From Prunella strophiata (taxonomy: Eukaryota > Chordata > Aves > Passeriformes > Prunellidae), in NCBI GenBank assembly GCA_036583965.1, contig JAZBQD010000013.1, positions 13,726,618 through 13,790,617 of the forward strand: DNA of 64,000 bases. The letters run 5' to 3'. Positions 1 through 10,577 of this stretch are shown here, piece after piece. The notes below the pieces were generated by a model. It saw nothing but the letters and a program-made list of their open reading frames with translations, ran no database searches and had not been told where the DNA came from. The translations under genes and the position numbers were made by a program. Positions within the stretch are counted from its first letter, which is position 1. Each line of letters starts with the position of its first letter.

Positions 1-1861
1 CAGGCAGAAACCTGGCAGGCTGGAAACCAGTTACAGCAGCTTAAAGTCACTTAATTTCAGTAATTGCATTTGTGCTGTGTGGCTGCAATTGAAATGTGAC
101 CTCGTGCCCACTCTGCCTTAGGTATTAACTCACATCAAATGTCAGAAAACCTGACCTAGGGAGAAGGATGGAAATGGTAAAACTGTCACTAAAACTGTCT
201 GGGCTGCTCAGATAGTAAGAATTTTATATTGGAATATAACCCCACTATTTTTTTACTCTCTAACAGTAAAAGTATGCTGGCAAATGGGAACTCTATTAAT
301 GATGAACTTCAAATGACCCTAATTCCTTTCAGTCCTCTCTTATCTGCTTTATAGACCATTTGCATAGTTCTCACATAATAAAATATGTTCAATGTGAACA
401 TTATAGAGAGTGACACCAATGGCAAAGGAAGTGCTGTGGGAACAGAAATGTTTAAGTTACCTTATGGGAACTTTCCTGCAGAGATGAATTTATAATTCAG
501 GTGCCTTGAGAAGAACTTGGAAATGCTTGATTTACTCCATAGTACACACATTTTTAAATTAACTAAATTTTACCTGTCAGTTAGAGGCAGGATTTGATGG
601 TTTCTTTGTCAAAGGGAGGAGAAGATACCTGAAAACTGATATTTAAATAAGGATTTGGGATGAACTAAGAGAACATTGAAACATGCATTCATTCAGAAAA
701 GGAAAATGTCTTCTCACTGCTGGAGCTCCCTCAGAGCAGCTCTTAACAATTTTCCAGAAGAAATTATGAAATTATTATTAGGTATTATTATCAACATAAT
801 AATAATAATAGTATTAATATAATAATAACAACATTTATTATTATTATTATTATTAGTAGTAGTAGTATTCTAAACCCAGGGTTCTGAATCCTCACAGTTC
901 TTGCAGAAATGCCATCCCAAAGAATGGTGGGGACAGGAAATCCCACACCAAGAATTGACACTGTGTGCTCAGAAACAATCCAATATTCACTGTTCTCTGC
1001 AGTGCCAGCAGGAGGTTTGGTGGTGGTTTTTGGTTGTGATTTCCCATTGTCAGCATTGCTGAGAGCAGCTCCCCATCCTCTCCTGGCAGCTCACTCTCAG
1101 ACCTTCCTGTGGCAAACAAACACAGGTTTTTTGTGTTGAGAGGATTCGTCTGCTCCAGCTGTAGGAGATGAGCCAACAGTGCTTTGGGAGGGAACACAAG
1201 AAAATCACAAGCAAATTAGTCATTATCCATGTTAGATAAAGCAATTGCCTTTCCAAGTGCCAAGGACACCCCAGCAGAGCATGTCTGAAAGGAGTTTTAT
1301 TTCTGTCTTTCAGTGCACCTCATCAAGGATCTTTCATTGAGTTATTCTCAGGGAAAACTGATCACAGCTTTCCCTTTCAAAAAATGAAAAAATAAACCCT
1401 ATTTTGTTACATTTTAATTGGTGAAAAGATTTCTTTACTAGCTCAGCCTAACATAGTAGGACACCTCTAGGAAGTGTCTGGCATTCCAGACTCTGGAAAG
1501 GATAACGTTTACTCAGATTACTTAAAAATAATAATTTTGGGGTGTGTGGGTTCTGTCAGTCTTAGTTAACTGCAGGGCTGAGTGGACATGAGTGTAATAT
1601 TTACAAACTTGAAATAAAAGAAGTGACTGTGTGGTCTTCAAAATACAACAAACCACTGACAAATGGAAACAAACAAAGAAACTGAACACACCAAAAGCTG
1701 GCAAACTGAAACAAAAAACACCAAGAAGAGAAACACAGAAAGTAACCAAACCATACAGTTGGGCCAAGATAAACCTTTGAGCTATAGGAATCTGTTAAAA
1801 TCATGTTTCCAGGAGGTTTTCCTTTATGTGAATGTTAAACTGGATTTTGCTTTTGCTTTAG
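1..1861 (+). other. ADGRD1: Intron of ADGRD1 upstream of the first exon in the window
   Basis: No exon was recognised here. The stretch is AT-rich, ordinary vertebrate intron sequence with a trinucleotide microsatellite near 769-868. It ends in a pyrimidine-rich acceptor, with the AG at 1860-1861 joined to an exon that matches ADGRD1. The exons for the signal peptide and the start of the ectodomain must lie before base 1. Confidence 0.7.
769..868. repeat. ATT/AAT trinucleotide microsatellite
   Basis: Interrupted ATT, AAT, TTA and AGT triplets run in both orientations (ATT then AAT then ATT), so the single strand could fold on itself. It is intronic, with no sign of function. Confidence 0.85.
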
Positions 1862-1984
1862 ATATTGTAGAAGGGATGGTGAACAAAGGAATTTACGTCA
1901 CTGAAAAGAAAGGAGTCACCTTTCTCTTCTTTGGAAGCTACAGAAATTCTTGCATTAGTAATCCAGAGGCCTGTGGGCCTGAAG
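1862..1984 (+). CDS. ADGRD1: ADGRD1 exon, start of PTX-like ectodomain
   Basis: This 123-bp exon has an acceptor ending TTTAG and a donor G|GTGAGA. It enters in phase 1 and leaves in phase 1. The translation begins with an Asp completed from the previous exon and reads IVEGMVNKGIY, then a GVTFLFF segment, then SCISNPEACGPEG. This is clearly the ADGRD1 (GPR133) segment that opens the pentraxin/laminin-G-like domain. Two cysteines (SCIS and EACG) sit at the positions known in the family and probably form a disulfide. The N-S-C triplet is a possible, unusual N-glycosylation sequon. ADGRD1 is a plasma-membrane adhesion GPCR that signals through Gs and cAMP; this part is extracellular. Identification rests on remembered family sequence, with no search run. 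Confidence 0.92.
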
Positions 1985-4240
1985 GTGAGAAATTCATTAA
2001 TTATGATTGACTTTTCTTTTGCTGCCAAATTGTTCTTCAATAATCATTGCTTCTTTCCTCCTTGGAATGAAATCTAAAAACGAGGCTTGAGACTTTATTG
2101 ACTTCTAAGACAGTTGAGTGTTGATTGCTGATAATTTAGTCTTTTCCAACTGTAAGTTAAATTAGAACTGATCACCAACAACTCAGATTCACTGTGGCCT
2201 CTTTGCAGGAGTGGGCTTGGGCTTTTTAGATTTATCTCTAGAGATAAGAAAATGTTTAGGTCTCTGGTGTTGTGGAATCCATTTGTCCAATTCACAGATA
2301 CTGAAATCCCTTCATTCTGATTCTCTTCCCTTTCTCTTGGGTTGGGATCACAGAGTGAGAGGTTTGCCAGGTGCTGGTGACAGGGGATGGCTGAAATTGT
2401 GTGTGACAGACACAGCAAACATTTGCCTGCTCACTCACACAGGGCATTCACTGGAGATCCACAGTTCCGTGGAAATTGAATTTTCCATAAAGTGCTGGCT
2501 TTCTCTGGTCTCCAGCAGCCCCTAAACTCGAGCAGCATTGTTAATATTGAATGTTCTTGCTTTCATTGATTTGGGGCATCCTTCAGTGGCTGGAAATAGG
2601 ATCACTGCTGTTTGAGCTGCTGAAGCAGGAGCTGCTCCTGAGCTTTGTAAGCACCCAGAGCAGCTGGCTGTTAGCTGAGAGTGTCAGAAAAAGGGATTCA
2701 GCATCCTGCTCCAGGTGTTTCGTGATACGTGCTGTATCTTTTCATACTTTTTTTCATGCCACTGGGAAATAAAAATCATCAGGAAGTCATATTCTTTCAA
2801 CATCTATAGTATAACATAACAATCAGAATAAATTGGTTTTGCAGTGCCAGAGCACTCCCAGAATCTCACAAACAAGAACATTAAAGGCATAAAACACTGA
2901 AATGTTCAGTAGATAAAATGTGAGGAGAAGAAATCATATAAATAATAAACACTAAGCCAGTGTAGCACATATTAATTGAAGGGAAAAAAAAGAAAAAAAG
3001 ACAACACCCTTTTGTCTAAAGATTGTGTCTGTGTTTTTCTCAAATCAAGTGCACCTGTGGTGAGGGTAAGGTGGAATTTTATTTCAGCTGCTGCTGCTTA
3101 ACCTTCCCTTGATGTGTTTGTGTGAAAGTGGTGTCAAGCACCCTGCACCAGGGAATGCCTTTGGAAGGGTGTTGGGATGTCCCAGGTGAAATCCTACAAC
3201 CCCTGAAACAAAAACCCCACTGTTTCTTCTAAGGCTGAATTTCACAACATTTCAGGACTATTATTTTTACTTGAGAAAACAAATCCTTCTTGCTTTTGGT
3301 GTGTTGGAACATTCTTCCCTGCTTTGCTCCTTCTCAAGCAATCTTTAAACAATGGTTTTTTGTGAGCAGTTTTGGGCTCATCTTCAGTTAAAAGGAACAT
3401 TTGTGGGAGATGCAAGAGAATGTTCTCTTATTCCTTGGCTTGAACTCACTTGGAGAAGCTGCCTGTGGCCTACAAATGTCAAGTGTGAGGAAGGTTTGAT
3501 TTGCCTCTTGTGTGTCAGTGAAGCCTTCTGGGGTAGCCTTTATTAAAGAAAGTCACCTTATGGAAATTACCTTTATTCACTAATATGTGACCTGGAGAGC
3601 TGCTCCTATTTCACAGTGTAACAGTGAAATTTACTGTGAGCTGAACAGGATTATTTATGGATGAAGTTAATCACATGTGCACTTGCAGGATTGTGTTGTA
3701 TTTTCAGGATAATTATTTATTTTTGTGTAGGTGGGGACCTCAGAATCTTTTCTGTGGCTCTGCATGTAGAGTTATCCCTTTATTTGACACTTGGCTTTCA
3801 GGAGCTGCTGGTGAATGAAGGGTGAAAATACACACAATAACATGCTTGGAAATTCCAGCTGGTAGCAGGGGTGGGCTGGAGCCAGGCAGGGCTGAGGAGC
3901 TCGGGAGGGGTCACTGGATTAATTCTGGCTGTGGTGGGGTCTGGGAACACCAGAAAATGTGTAGGTGCCTTTTGGAGATCACAGACCCTTGGTTTTCAGT
4001 GAGAGAAGCTGCTCAGACACTGCTGTGTCCTGGGTGTGCTCACGGGAGGCAGAGCTGAGGGAGGGATTGTTTGTCTGGTTTAAATGTTGGAGCATTGTTG
4101 ATTTTAAAAGTGCTGTCCTGGTTTATGCCAGCAGATGATCTGTCCTCAGAAGCATTCCCACTGCCTGTATTCTACACAGTTGAAACTTTCAATTGCACTC
4201 AGTTTTTTCATTCAAGTCTCCTCTCCCTTGCTTTCCTCAG
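1985..4240 (+). other. ADGRD1: ADGRD1 intron
   Basis: Phase-1 intron of about 2.26 kb between two well-matched exons. It shows GTGAGA at the 5' end and a long pyrimidine tract with TTTCCTCAG at the 3' end. No other gene, repeat array or RNA was seen in it. Confidence 0.8.
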
Positions 4241-4420
4241 GGGTAACATTTTCCTTTTTCTGGAAGACTCAAGACCAACAAGCCAAGCTTCTCCCTGCCT
4301 CTGGTGGCCAAGTCATTTCCAGTGGTTTCAAAATCTGCTCAAATGAAGGTGAAGGCTCCGTGGAGTTTTACACCCGTGGGAATGCAATGATGAAGTGGAA
4401 AGCAAGCTTTAGTCCACCAG
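4241..4420 (+). CDS. ADGRD1: ADGRD1 exon, PTX-like domain core
   Basis: A 180-bp exon entering and leaving in phase 1, with acceptor CTTTCCTCAG and donor CCAG|GTAAAG. It encodes [11 protein letters not shown] near its start, then [21 protein letters not shown] and finally WKASFSPPG. These are the beta-strand segments of the ADGRD1 pentraxin/laminin-G-like fold. The FSFFWKTQ and SFSPPG blocks are near identical to the mammalian protein as I know it. The bird copy carries a few substitutions in the loop after the first strand. The domain is extracellular and, from published work on the human receptor, contributes to partner binding (PTK7 is reported as a modulator). Confidence 0.95.
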
Positions 4421-5753
4421 GTAAAGTTTATGTATTTAAAAAATCCCCGATTTCTTTGTTCCATTTTGCTTTATTCCTGCAGGCAGAGGTAGTGAGAAGA
4501 GCACAGCTTCAGGAAAGAGAAGTGGGTATATGAAAATAGCTCCAGACCTGTGTGCTTAAGAGCTCTCTTGGTGTGGGGAGGGAGGGACAGGATGTCCCTG
4601 AGGGCAGGGATTATTAGAGAACATTTGCCATTTGCTCACAGCCTTTGGCTGCAGCTTGCAGAGGTGTCTGCAGTGGAGTCCTCCTGACTCCAGAGCTTCA
4701 TGCATGTTTGGATGGGAACAGGAGCAAAGAATGCAGATTAATCCCTGGCAGCTCCCAGGGCACCCCAGAGCTGGTGGGCTGCTCTCTGCTGAGTTCAGCC
4801 TTTATTTGGTCACTCTCCAACTGCTCTTTGGTGCTTTCATGAGTCTGTTTCTGTTGAGTGTCAGGTTTTCTATGCCAAGCCATAGCATTAATAAACATTT
4901 TGGTATATTACATATCTCACTGCTTCTGTCTAAACTGTGCATTGCTGGGGAGCACTAATATCTACTGACTGGAACAAATTCTGGTCTTCCAGTAATGCTA
5001 ATGGCATTCAATAAATATTTTCTTGCCTTAATTTGACTGCCTGTATGTTGTTAAAATAGGACTCATGGTGGCAGTTTCATAAACCTTAATGAATCAGTTC
5101 AGAAGTCTTATTTTAAGAGAAAAGCTGCAAATGGCAAGAATAATTCACACATTTGTAGATTATCCAATCCAAGTGAAAATTAATGTTGTGTTTTCTGCCT
5201 CTCAAGCATAACAAGGAACCAGTGAGAACTTTTGGGTAGTTCATGGGCTTGTTCTCCAGCTCCTGCAGTCTTTGTGCTGCTCTTGCTGGGCTGAGTTTGA
5301 GGCAGGAGTGAAGAGACCTCAGATCTTGGCCAGCAGCACTCAGCAGGGGGAATTTATGGAGCTGCAGTGAGCTCAGGTTCAGACAGAGCTGAGGGCACTC
5401 TGCCAGGGCATGGGCTTTCCCAGGGGGGGAAAGATTAACAGGCACAGCATCAGCATTCCATAATTCACCTTCCTTTAGCCCTTCCTAGCAGTGCATGAGC
5501 CCAGCAGGAGAGCCCTGAGCAGAGCTGCCTCACGGCTCTGCTGTGACTTCTGGAAGCACCCTGCCAGGGCATGGGCTTCCCCAGGGGGTAAAGGTTAGCA
5601 GGCACAGCATCAGCATTCCATAATCACTGAGCCCAGCAGGCACAGCATCAGCATTCCATAATTCAGGATCAGCCCTTCCTGGCAGCCCCAGGGCAGTGCT
5701 GGAGCCCTGAGCAGGGCTGCCTCAGGCTCTGCTGTGACCCGTGTCTCTTGCAG
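4421..5753 (+). other. ADGRD1: ADGRD1 intron with a duplicated 3' end
   Basis: Phase-1 intron of 1.33 kb. The first kilobase is unremarkable. The last about 350 bases are a two-copy tandem duplication, listed separately, so the region just before the acceptor exists twice, but only the second copy keeps a usable CTTGCAG. Confidence 0.8.
5401..5745 (+). repeat. Two-copy tandem duplication next to a splice acceptor
   Basis: A block of about 160 bases starting TGCCAGGGCATGGGCTT (5401) recurs from 5562. Both copies contain GGCACAGCATCAGCATTCCATAAT and end in CTGCTGTGAC. A short piece of the unit (CAGGCACAGCATCAGCATTCC) is repeated once more near 5637. The second copy leads into the real acceptor of the exon at 5754; the matching place in the first copy reads CTTCTGGAAG and is not an acceptor. 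Confidence 0.85.
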
Positions 5754-5850
5754 GGCCCTACTGGACGCACGTGCTGTTCACCTGGCGCTCCAGGGAGGGG
5801 CTGAAGGTGTACGTGAACGGCTCCCTGAGCACCACGACCCTGCTGGGAAG
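5754..5850 (+). CDS. ADGRD1: ADGRD1 exon, PTX-like domain continued
   Basis: The acceptor TGTCTCTTGCAG is strong. The exon enters in phase 1 and encodes [15 protein letters not shown], then [12 protein letters not shown] and LLG. These are diagnostic ADGRD1 residues, including an N-G-S glycosylation sequon. Similarity stops at LLGR, so I place the donor at GGGAAG|GTTTTC, giving 97 bp and phase 2. That donor is weak (GTTTTC instead of GTRAGT). Sequence just beyond it is CpG-rich and does not continue the protein in any frame. The next expected exon, covering the rest of the PTX domain, was not found. Confidence 0.88.
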
Positions 5851-6040
5851 GTTTTCTTCCGAATCACTGAGCGCGGCGGGCAGCGGAGCTGCTGGCGCAG
5901 CGGGGTGGCGCGGGTGCTGCCATCATGTCAGTCGCTTCGCCACTGTTCCTGGCATCCATGGGAGTGCTCGCTGAGGAGCCCTCGAGGGTGCCAGGCTCTT
6001 TGCTGCCGTCTGGGTGCGTAGGGCTGGCCAGGCTTGCAGG
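5851..6040 (+). other. CpG-rich spacer between exon and minisatellite
   Basis: About 190 bases with a high density of CG dinucleotides, much richer than the introns around it. I tested all three forward frames by eye for the missing end of the PTX domain and found no match. It may be ordinary GC-rich intron. Confidence 0.5.
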
Positions 6041-7644
6041 GCTCAGGGTCACTGGGCACAGGGTCACTGAGCTCAGGGTCACTGGGCACAGGGTCACTGG
6101 GCACAGGGTCACTGGGCACAGGGTCACTGAGCTCAGGGTCACTGGGCACAGGGTCACTGAGCTCAGGGTCACTGGGCACAGGGTCACTGAGCTCAGGGTC
6201 ACTGGGCACAGGGTCACTGAGCTCAGGGTCACTGGGCACAGGGTCAGGGTCACTGGGCACAGGGTCAGGGTCACTGGGCACAGGGTCACTGGGCACAGGG
6301 TCACTGGGCACAGGGTCACTGAGCTCAGGGTCACTGGGCACAGGGTCACTGAGCTCAGGGTCACTGGGCACAGGGTCACTGGGCACAGGGTCAGGGTCAC
6401 TGGCACAGGGTCAGGGTCACTGGGCACAGGGTCACTGAGCTCAGGGTCACTGGGCACAGGGTCAGGGTCACTGAGTTCAGGGTCACTGGGCACAGGGTCA
6501 GGGTCACTGAGCACAGGGTCAGGGTCACTGGGCACAGGGTCACTGAGCTCAGGGTCACTGGGCACAGGGTCAGGGTCACTGAGTTCAGGGTCACTGGGCA
6601 CAGGGTCACTGAGCTCAGGGTCACTGGGCACAGGGTCACTGGGCACAGGGTCACTGAGCTCAGGGTCACTGGGCACAGGGTCACTGGGCACAGGGTCACT
6701 GAGCTCAGGGTCACTGGGCACAGGGTCACTGGGCACAGGGTCAGGGTCACTGGCACAGGGTCAGGGTCACTGAGTTCAGGGTCACTGGGCACAGGGTCAC
6801 TGGGCACAGGGTCAGGGTCACTGGGCACAGGGTCACTGGGCACAGGGTCACTGAGCTCAGGGTCACTGGGCACAGGGTCACTGAGCTCAGGGTCACTGGG
6901 CACAGGGTCAGGGTCACTGAGTTCAGGGTCACTGGGCACAGGGTCAGGGTCACTGAGTTCAGGGTCACTGGGCACAGGGTCACTGGGCACAGGGTCACTG
7001 AGCTCAGGGTCACTGGGCACAGGGTCACTGGGCACAGGGTCACTGAGCTCAGGGTCACTGGGCACAGGGTCAGGGTCACTGGCACAGGGTCAGGGTCACT
7101 GAGTTCAGGGTCACTGGGCACAGGGTCAGGGTCACTGAGCACAGGGTCAGGGTCACTGGCACAGGGTCAGGGTCACTGGGCACAGGGTCACTGGGCACAG
7201 GGTCAGGGTCACTGAGTTCAGGGTCACTGGGCACAGGGTCACTGAGCTCAGGGTCACTGGGCACAGGGTCAGGGTCACTGGGCACAGGGTCAGGGTCACT
7301 GGCACAGGGTCAGGGTCACTGGGCACAGGGTCAGGGTCACTGAGCTCAGGGTCACTGGGCACAGGGTCACTGGGCACAGGGTCACTGAGCTCAGGGTCAC
7401 TGAGCACAGGGTCAGGGTCACTGGGCACAGGGTCAGGGTCACTGAGCTCAGGGTCACTGGGCACAGGGTCACTGGGCACAGGGTCACTGAGCTCAGGGTC
7501 ACTGGGCACAGGGTCAGGGTCACTGGGCACAGGGTCACTGGGCACAGGGTCAGGGTCACTGGGCACAGGGTCAGGGTCACTGGGCACAGGGTCACTGAGC
7601 TCAGGGTCAGGGTTGCTGGGCACAGGGTCAGGGTCACTGGCACA
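6041..7644 (+). repeat. GGGTCA-based minisatellite (15-bp and 6-bp units)
   Basis: About 1.6 kb built from three interchangeable modules: GGGTCACTGGGCACA (15 bp), GGGTCACTGAGCTCA or GAGTTCA (15 bp), and single GGGTCA (6 bp). On the order of a hundred modules are present, with a few 14-base versions lacking one G. Because 15 and 6 are multiples of three and the units are nearly stop-free, several frames stay open for hundreds of bases on both strands. None has coding character. All long G runs lie on the + strand, which is also the transcribed-gene sense strand. Confidence 0.97.
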
Positions 7645-10512
7645 CCCAGCTGTGCTCCACAGGCAGCCTCTCTTCCTTACCTGAAGTGATAAAGGCATTA
7701 ACTCCCGTTTGCTTGAGAACCAAAAAGAAAGAGATTGGCTGAAATGTGATAGAAAATGAAGAGAATCAGGATCAGAACCCAGGCCAGTAAAGCCTGTCAG
7801 TGCTGCTATGAATCTGCACAACCAGCCTTTCACCACAGGAAAGGCTGTTGCTGTTACGTGTGAGCAGCAAGCAGAAAACATGGGAATAAAGCCATGGGGC
7901 ACCTAGAACGTCCTGCTTCCCTGGGAGTTTGTATTTCCATTCTTTCATTTATGCTTACAAGGTTCCCAAGAGCTAAAGCAATTGCACCCATACCTGTGGT
8001 GCTTTTAAACCCCTGGGAAACATCTACCACAGAATTTCTGGTGCGTGCCTGGAAATGAGAATGTCTGTGACTTCCAGGTTTGATTACACCAATCAAATAT
8101 GTACAAAATGTATCGAATAAAAAATTAAAGTGTAAGCTCATTATGTAGAATTGAAGTTACTGAAAAAAACCAACCCTCCACCTATGGGTATAGAATGAAG
8201 TTATCTGTTTGATTTGCCACAGAAAAGTTTTTAAGATGCTTTTATTTAAAACAATGTGTCCTATGAAAGTCGTCAAAACTTCTGATCAGGAGAGTACTCA
8301 TTTGGTATTCATTTGATACAGGAAATAACTTTAAAATCTTTAAAAAATTTATAATGCTCTGGTCATGGTGGAAAAAATGCTTTGTATTTGGCTGCTGTAT
8401 CTTTGACAACAATGGAGGGTTACTATAGCACTGTCCAGCTCCAAGCTGCCATTAATCACCCTCTGTGATTAATGCAGCTCCACAAGAATGTTCTGCTGCT
8501 AAACCCGAGAGCAGCAGATTTTCAAATCGCCCCAATTCATCAATATGTGTGCCCTGTTCCCCTGCCAGGGAAGAATGGCTGAAATAAATACAGGGAGAGC
8601 TCTTTTTAACCCCCTGTGGGCCCCCAGCACTCCCCTCTGACAGATCAGGCTCGGGGAGGGCTCTTCCAGTAACACAATTCCTGCCCAGGGCTCCGTTCCC
8701 ACTCCCTCCCTCGGGCTCTGGGGGTCTCAGCCAGCCCCAAATCTGATTGCTGGGCACCAGAGCTCCCTTCTGAAGCCCTGCTCAGAGTGCTGGGCCCTCC
8801 AGTTCTGCTGAAGCCCAGATTTTTTCAGAGCTGTGCAGAATTTTGCCTGCATCCCACCTTTAATCCCTGCTGATTTTCAGGAGGCTGCATAGCAAACTCC
8901 TTGATTTGTACCTTGAGATGTCATGCAGGGAGCACCTGTGAGTTCACTGCAATTTCCATGGCATTAATTGCTGTGCTGATGGGCTGTTTTCCTAAAGTCC
9001 TAAAGCTTTTTCAGTGTCATGTGGAACTATCAGAATGCTGTGAAAAATAAATGTATAGCCTCTTAATTGGAAGTGAAGCTGGATGTGTATTTTCTAGGGG
9101 CTTAGGAATTCAAATGTAAAGGGATGCCAGGTATATATATATATATTTTATTTTTTTTTTTAAATTAGACAGAAGAATTCCAAGCCAGCATTGTTTTAAT
9201 GTGATCAGGTGTTTTGGAGCACTTGGGAAATGTGGCAATTTAATTTTTGGCTTTTCTCTTTAAAATAATAGGCTGATTGGATTTTATAAAATTTCCCACT
9301 TAATGTGTGAAATTAGAATATTCTCAGAGGAAGCAATGGGTATTACAATAGTAATCAACATAGGTAGAAAGGTTATGATAGCTATTTATTGATTTTGGAG
9401 GATTTCTAGCAGGGTTGGAGCAGGGTAATGTGCTTTGACATAAGGAAATAGGACAGCCTGGTTTTTAATTGAATTAATGTTCGTGTTCCTTTTGCATCTG
9501 TGAGAGAAGTGGGTCCTGTGCATGCAGCTAATGTTGGATTGCACTGAAATTCCACTCCTGGCAAATCATAACTCTTGGTCAGATGTAGATTAGAAGAAAA
9601 TTTTATTTGTCTATCACAAATGACTAATAAATTGCTTTGCACAGAAAGGAATCAATATTTTTTAAATGGAGCAATTGAAAGCCATCCAGAATCAAGTTTA
9701 TTCTCTCTTATTGACAAATCACTTCTGACATGCTCATATGCTCATTTTCAGTGCACCATTTCTACCCCTGCCCTTTCATTTGAGGGTTCCTCAGTTTGGC
9801 TGCAAGCACTGGGAGTATTTCCACTGGCCTTGAAAGTTGTTCAGATCCTCAAACAGCCCAGATTTTCTGATGGGGAAAAGCCTTTCTGAGCTTGCCTTTG
9901 TGGGTGTGATTTTATTTGGCACTCACTCAATTCAGGCTCAAGATCTGAGTCAGCTTCAGCAGCTGGAGATGGGAGCTGAGACCTGACCCTCGTTTTTCCA
10001 GTGTCCCAGTGGTCCCAGTTTGTCTCACACACAGAAATGAAACAAGATCTTCCATGAAATGGTCAGAACTGCCCATAGATCATTACTTAATTCTGATAAG
10101 ACATAGGATTACTCTAAAGAATTTCTGTAAATGCTGGGGAAAGAGCTGGAGGAGGAGGATGGATGTCAGTGTTGTAACTGTACAGTTGTCCTTTTTTTAC
10201 TGAGATATAACACTTGAAATTTCCTGTTACAAACAAATATTTAAGTAAGTAAGACTTAAACTACTGCAATGCTCATCTGTAATAAGATGATGGAATAAAA
10301 CTGACAACAGAATCAGAAAATTATTTTTTTTAAACAAGGCTGTATGGCTACAGTACTGGAAGTAAATAAAATCCACAGAACAGCAAATCTGTTGCTTTCA
10401 GTTGGAACTGATTCAGCCTGAGGTGGGAATATATATATATATATAAAATTATATATCTGATATAAAAAATCCAGATTTGTCAACACCCTCATTTGTGTTT
10501 GTATTTCCCCAG
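7645..10512 (+). other. ADGRD1: ADGRD1 intron, expected exon not found
   Basis: Intronic sequence of about 2.9 kb with short AT-rich runs, including TA repeats near 9131 and 10431. One exon of ADGRD1 should lie somewhere between 5851 and 10512, but I could not recognise it here on either strand. The 3' end (GTTTGTATTTCCCCAG) is a good acceptor. Confidence 0.6.
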
Positions 10513-10577
10513 GTGTGCAAGTTCTGCTCTCTTCAACACTTCCCTGGTCTCTGGTGACAACCACTGCAAGCCCTGTG
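10513..10577 (+). CDS. ADGRD1: ADGRD1 short linker exon after PTX domain
   Basis: A small 65-bp exon flanked by TATTTCCCCAG and G|GTAGGA. Read with one base carried in (phase 1), it gives VQVLLSSTLPWSLVTTTASPV. This lines up with the LLSSTLP and TASPV pieces of the mammalian ADGRD1 linker between the PTX and GAIN domains. It leaves in phase 0, which agrees with the next exon. The segment is Ser/Thr-rich, as expected for an extended and probably O-glycosylated linker. It is too short to stand alone, and the call depends on similarity plus phase agreement. Confidence 0.82.

Noticed and set aside
5851..6010. Remnant of the missing PTX exon in the CpG-rich spacer
   Set aside because: No frame shows the expected residues and there is no acceptor followed by a plausible match. 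Kept only as an open question.
5864..7902. Asp/Pro/Ser-rich and Gly/Ser-rich open frames across the GGGTCA array
   Set aside because: They are repeat readings of 15- and 6-base modules. The only true coding piece nearby is the exon at 5754-5850.
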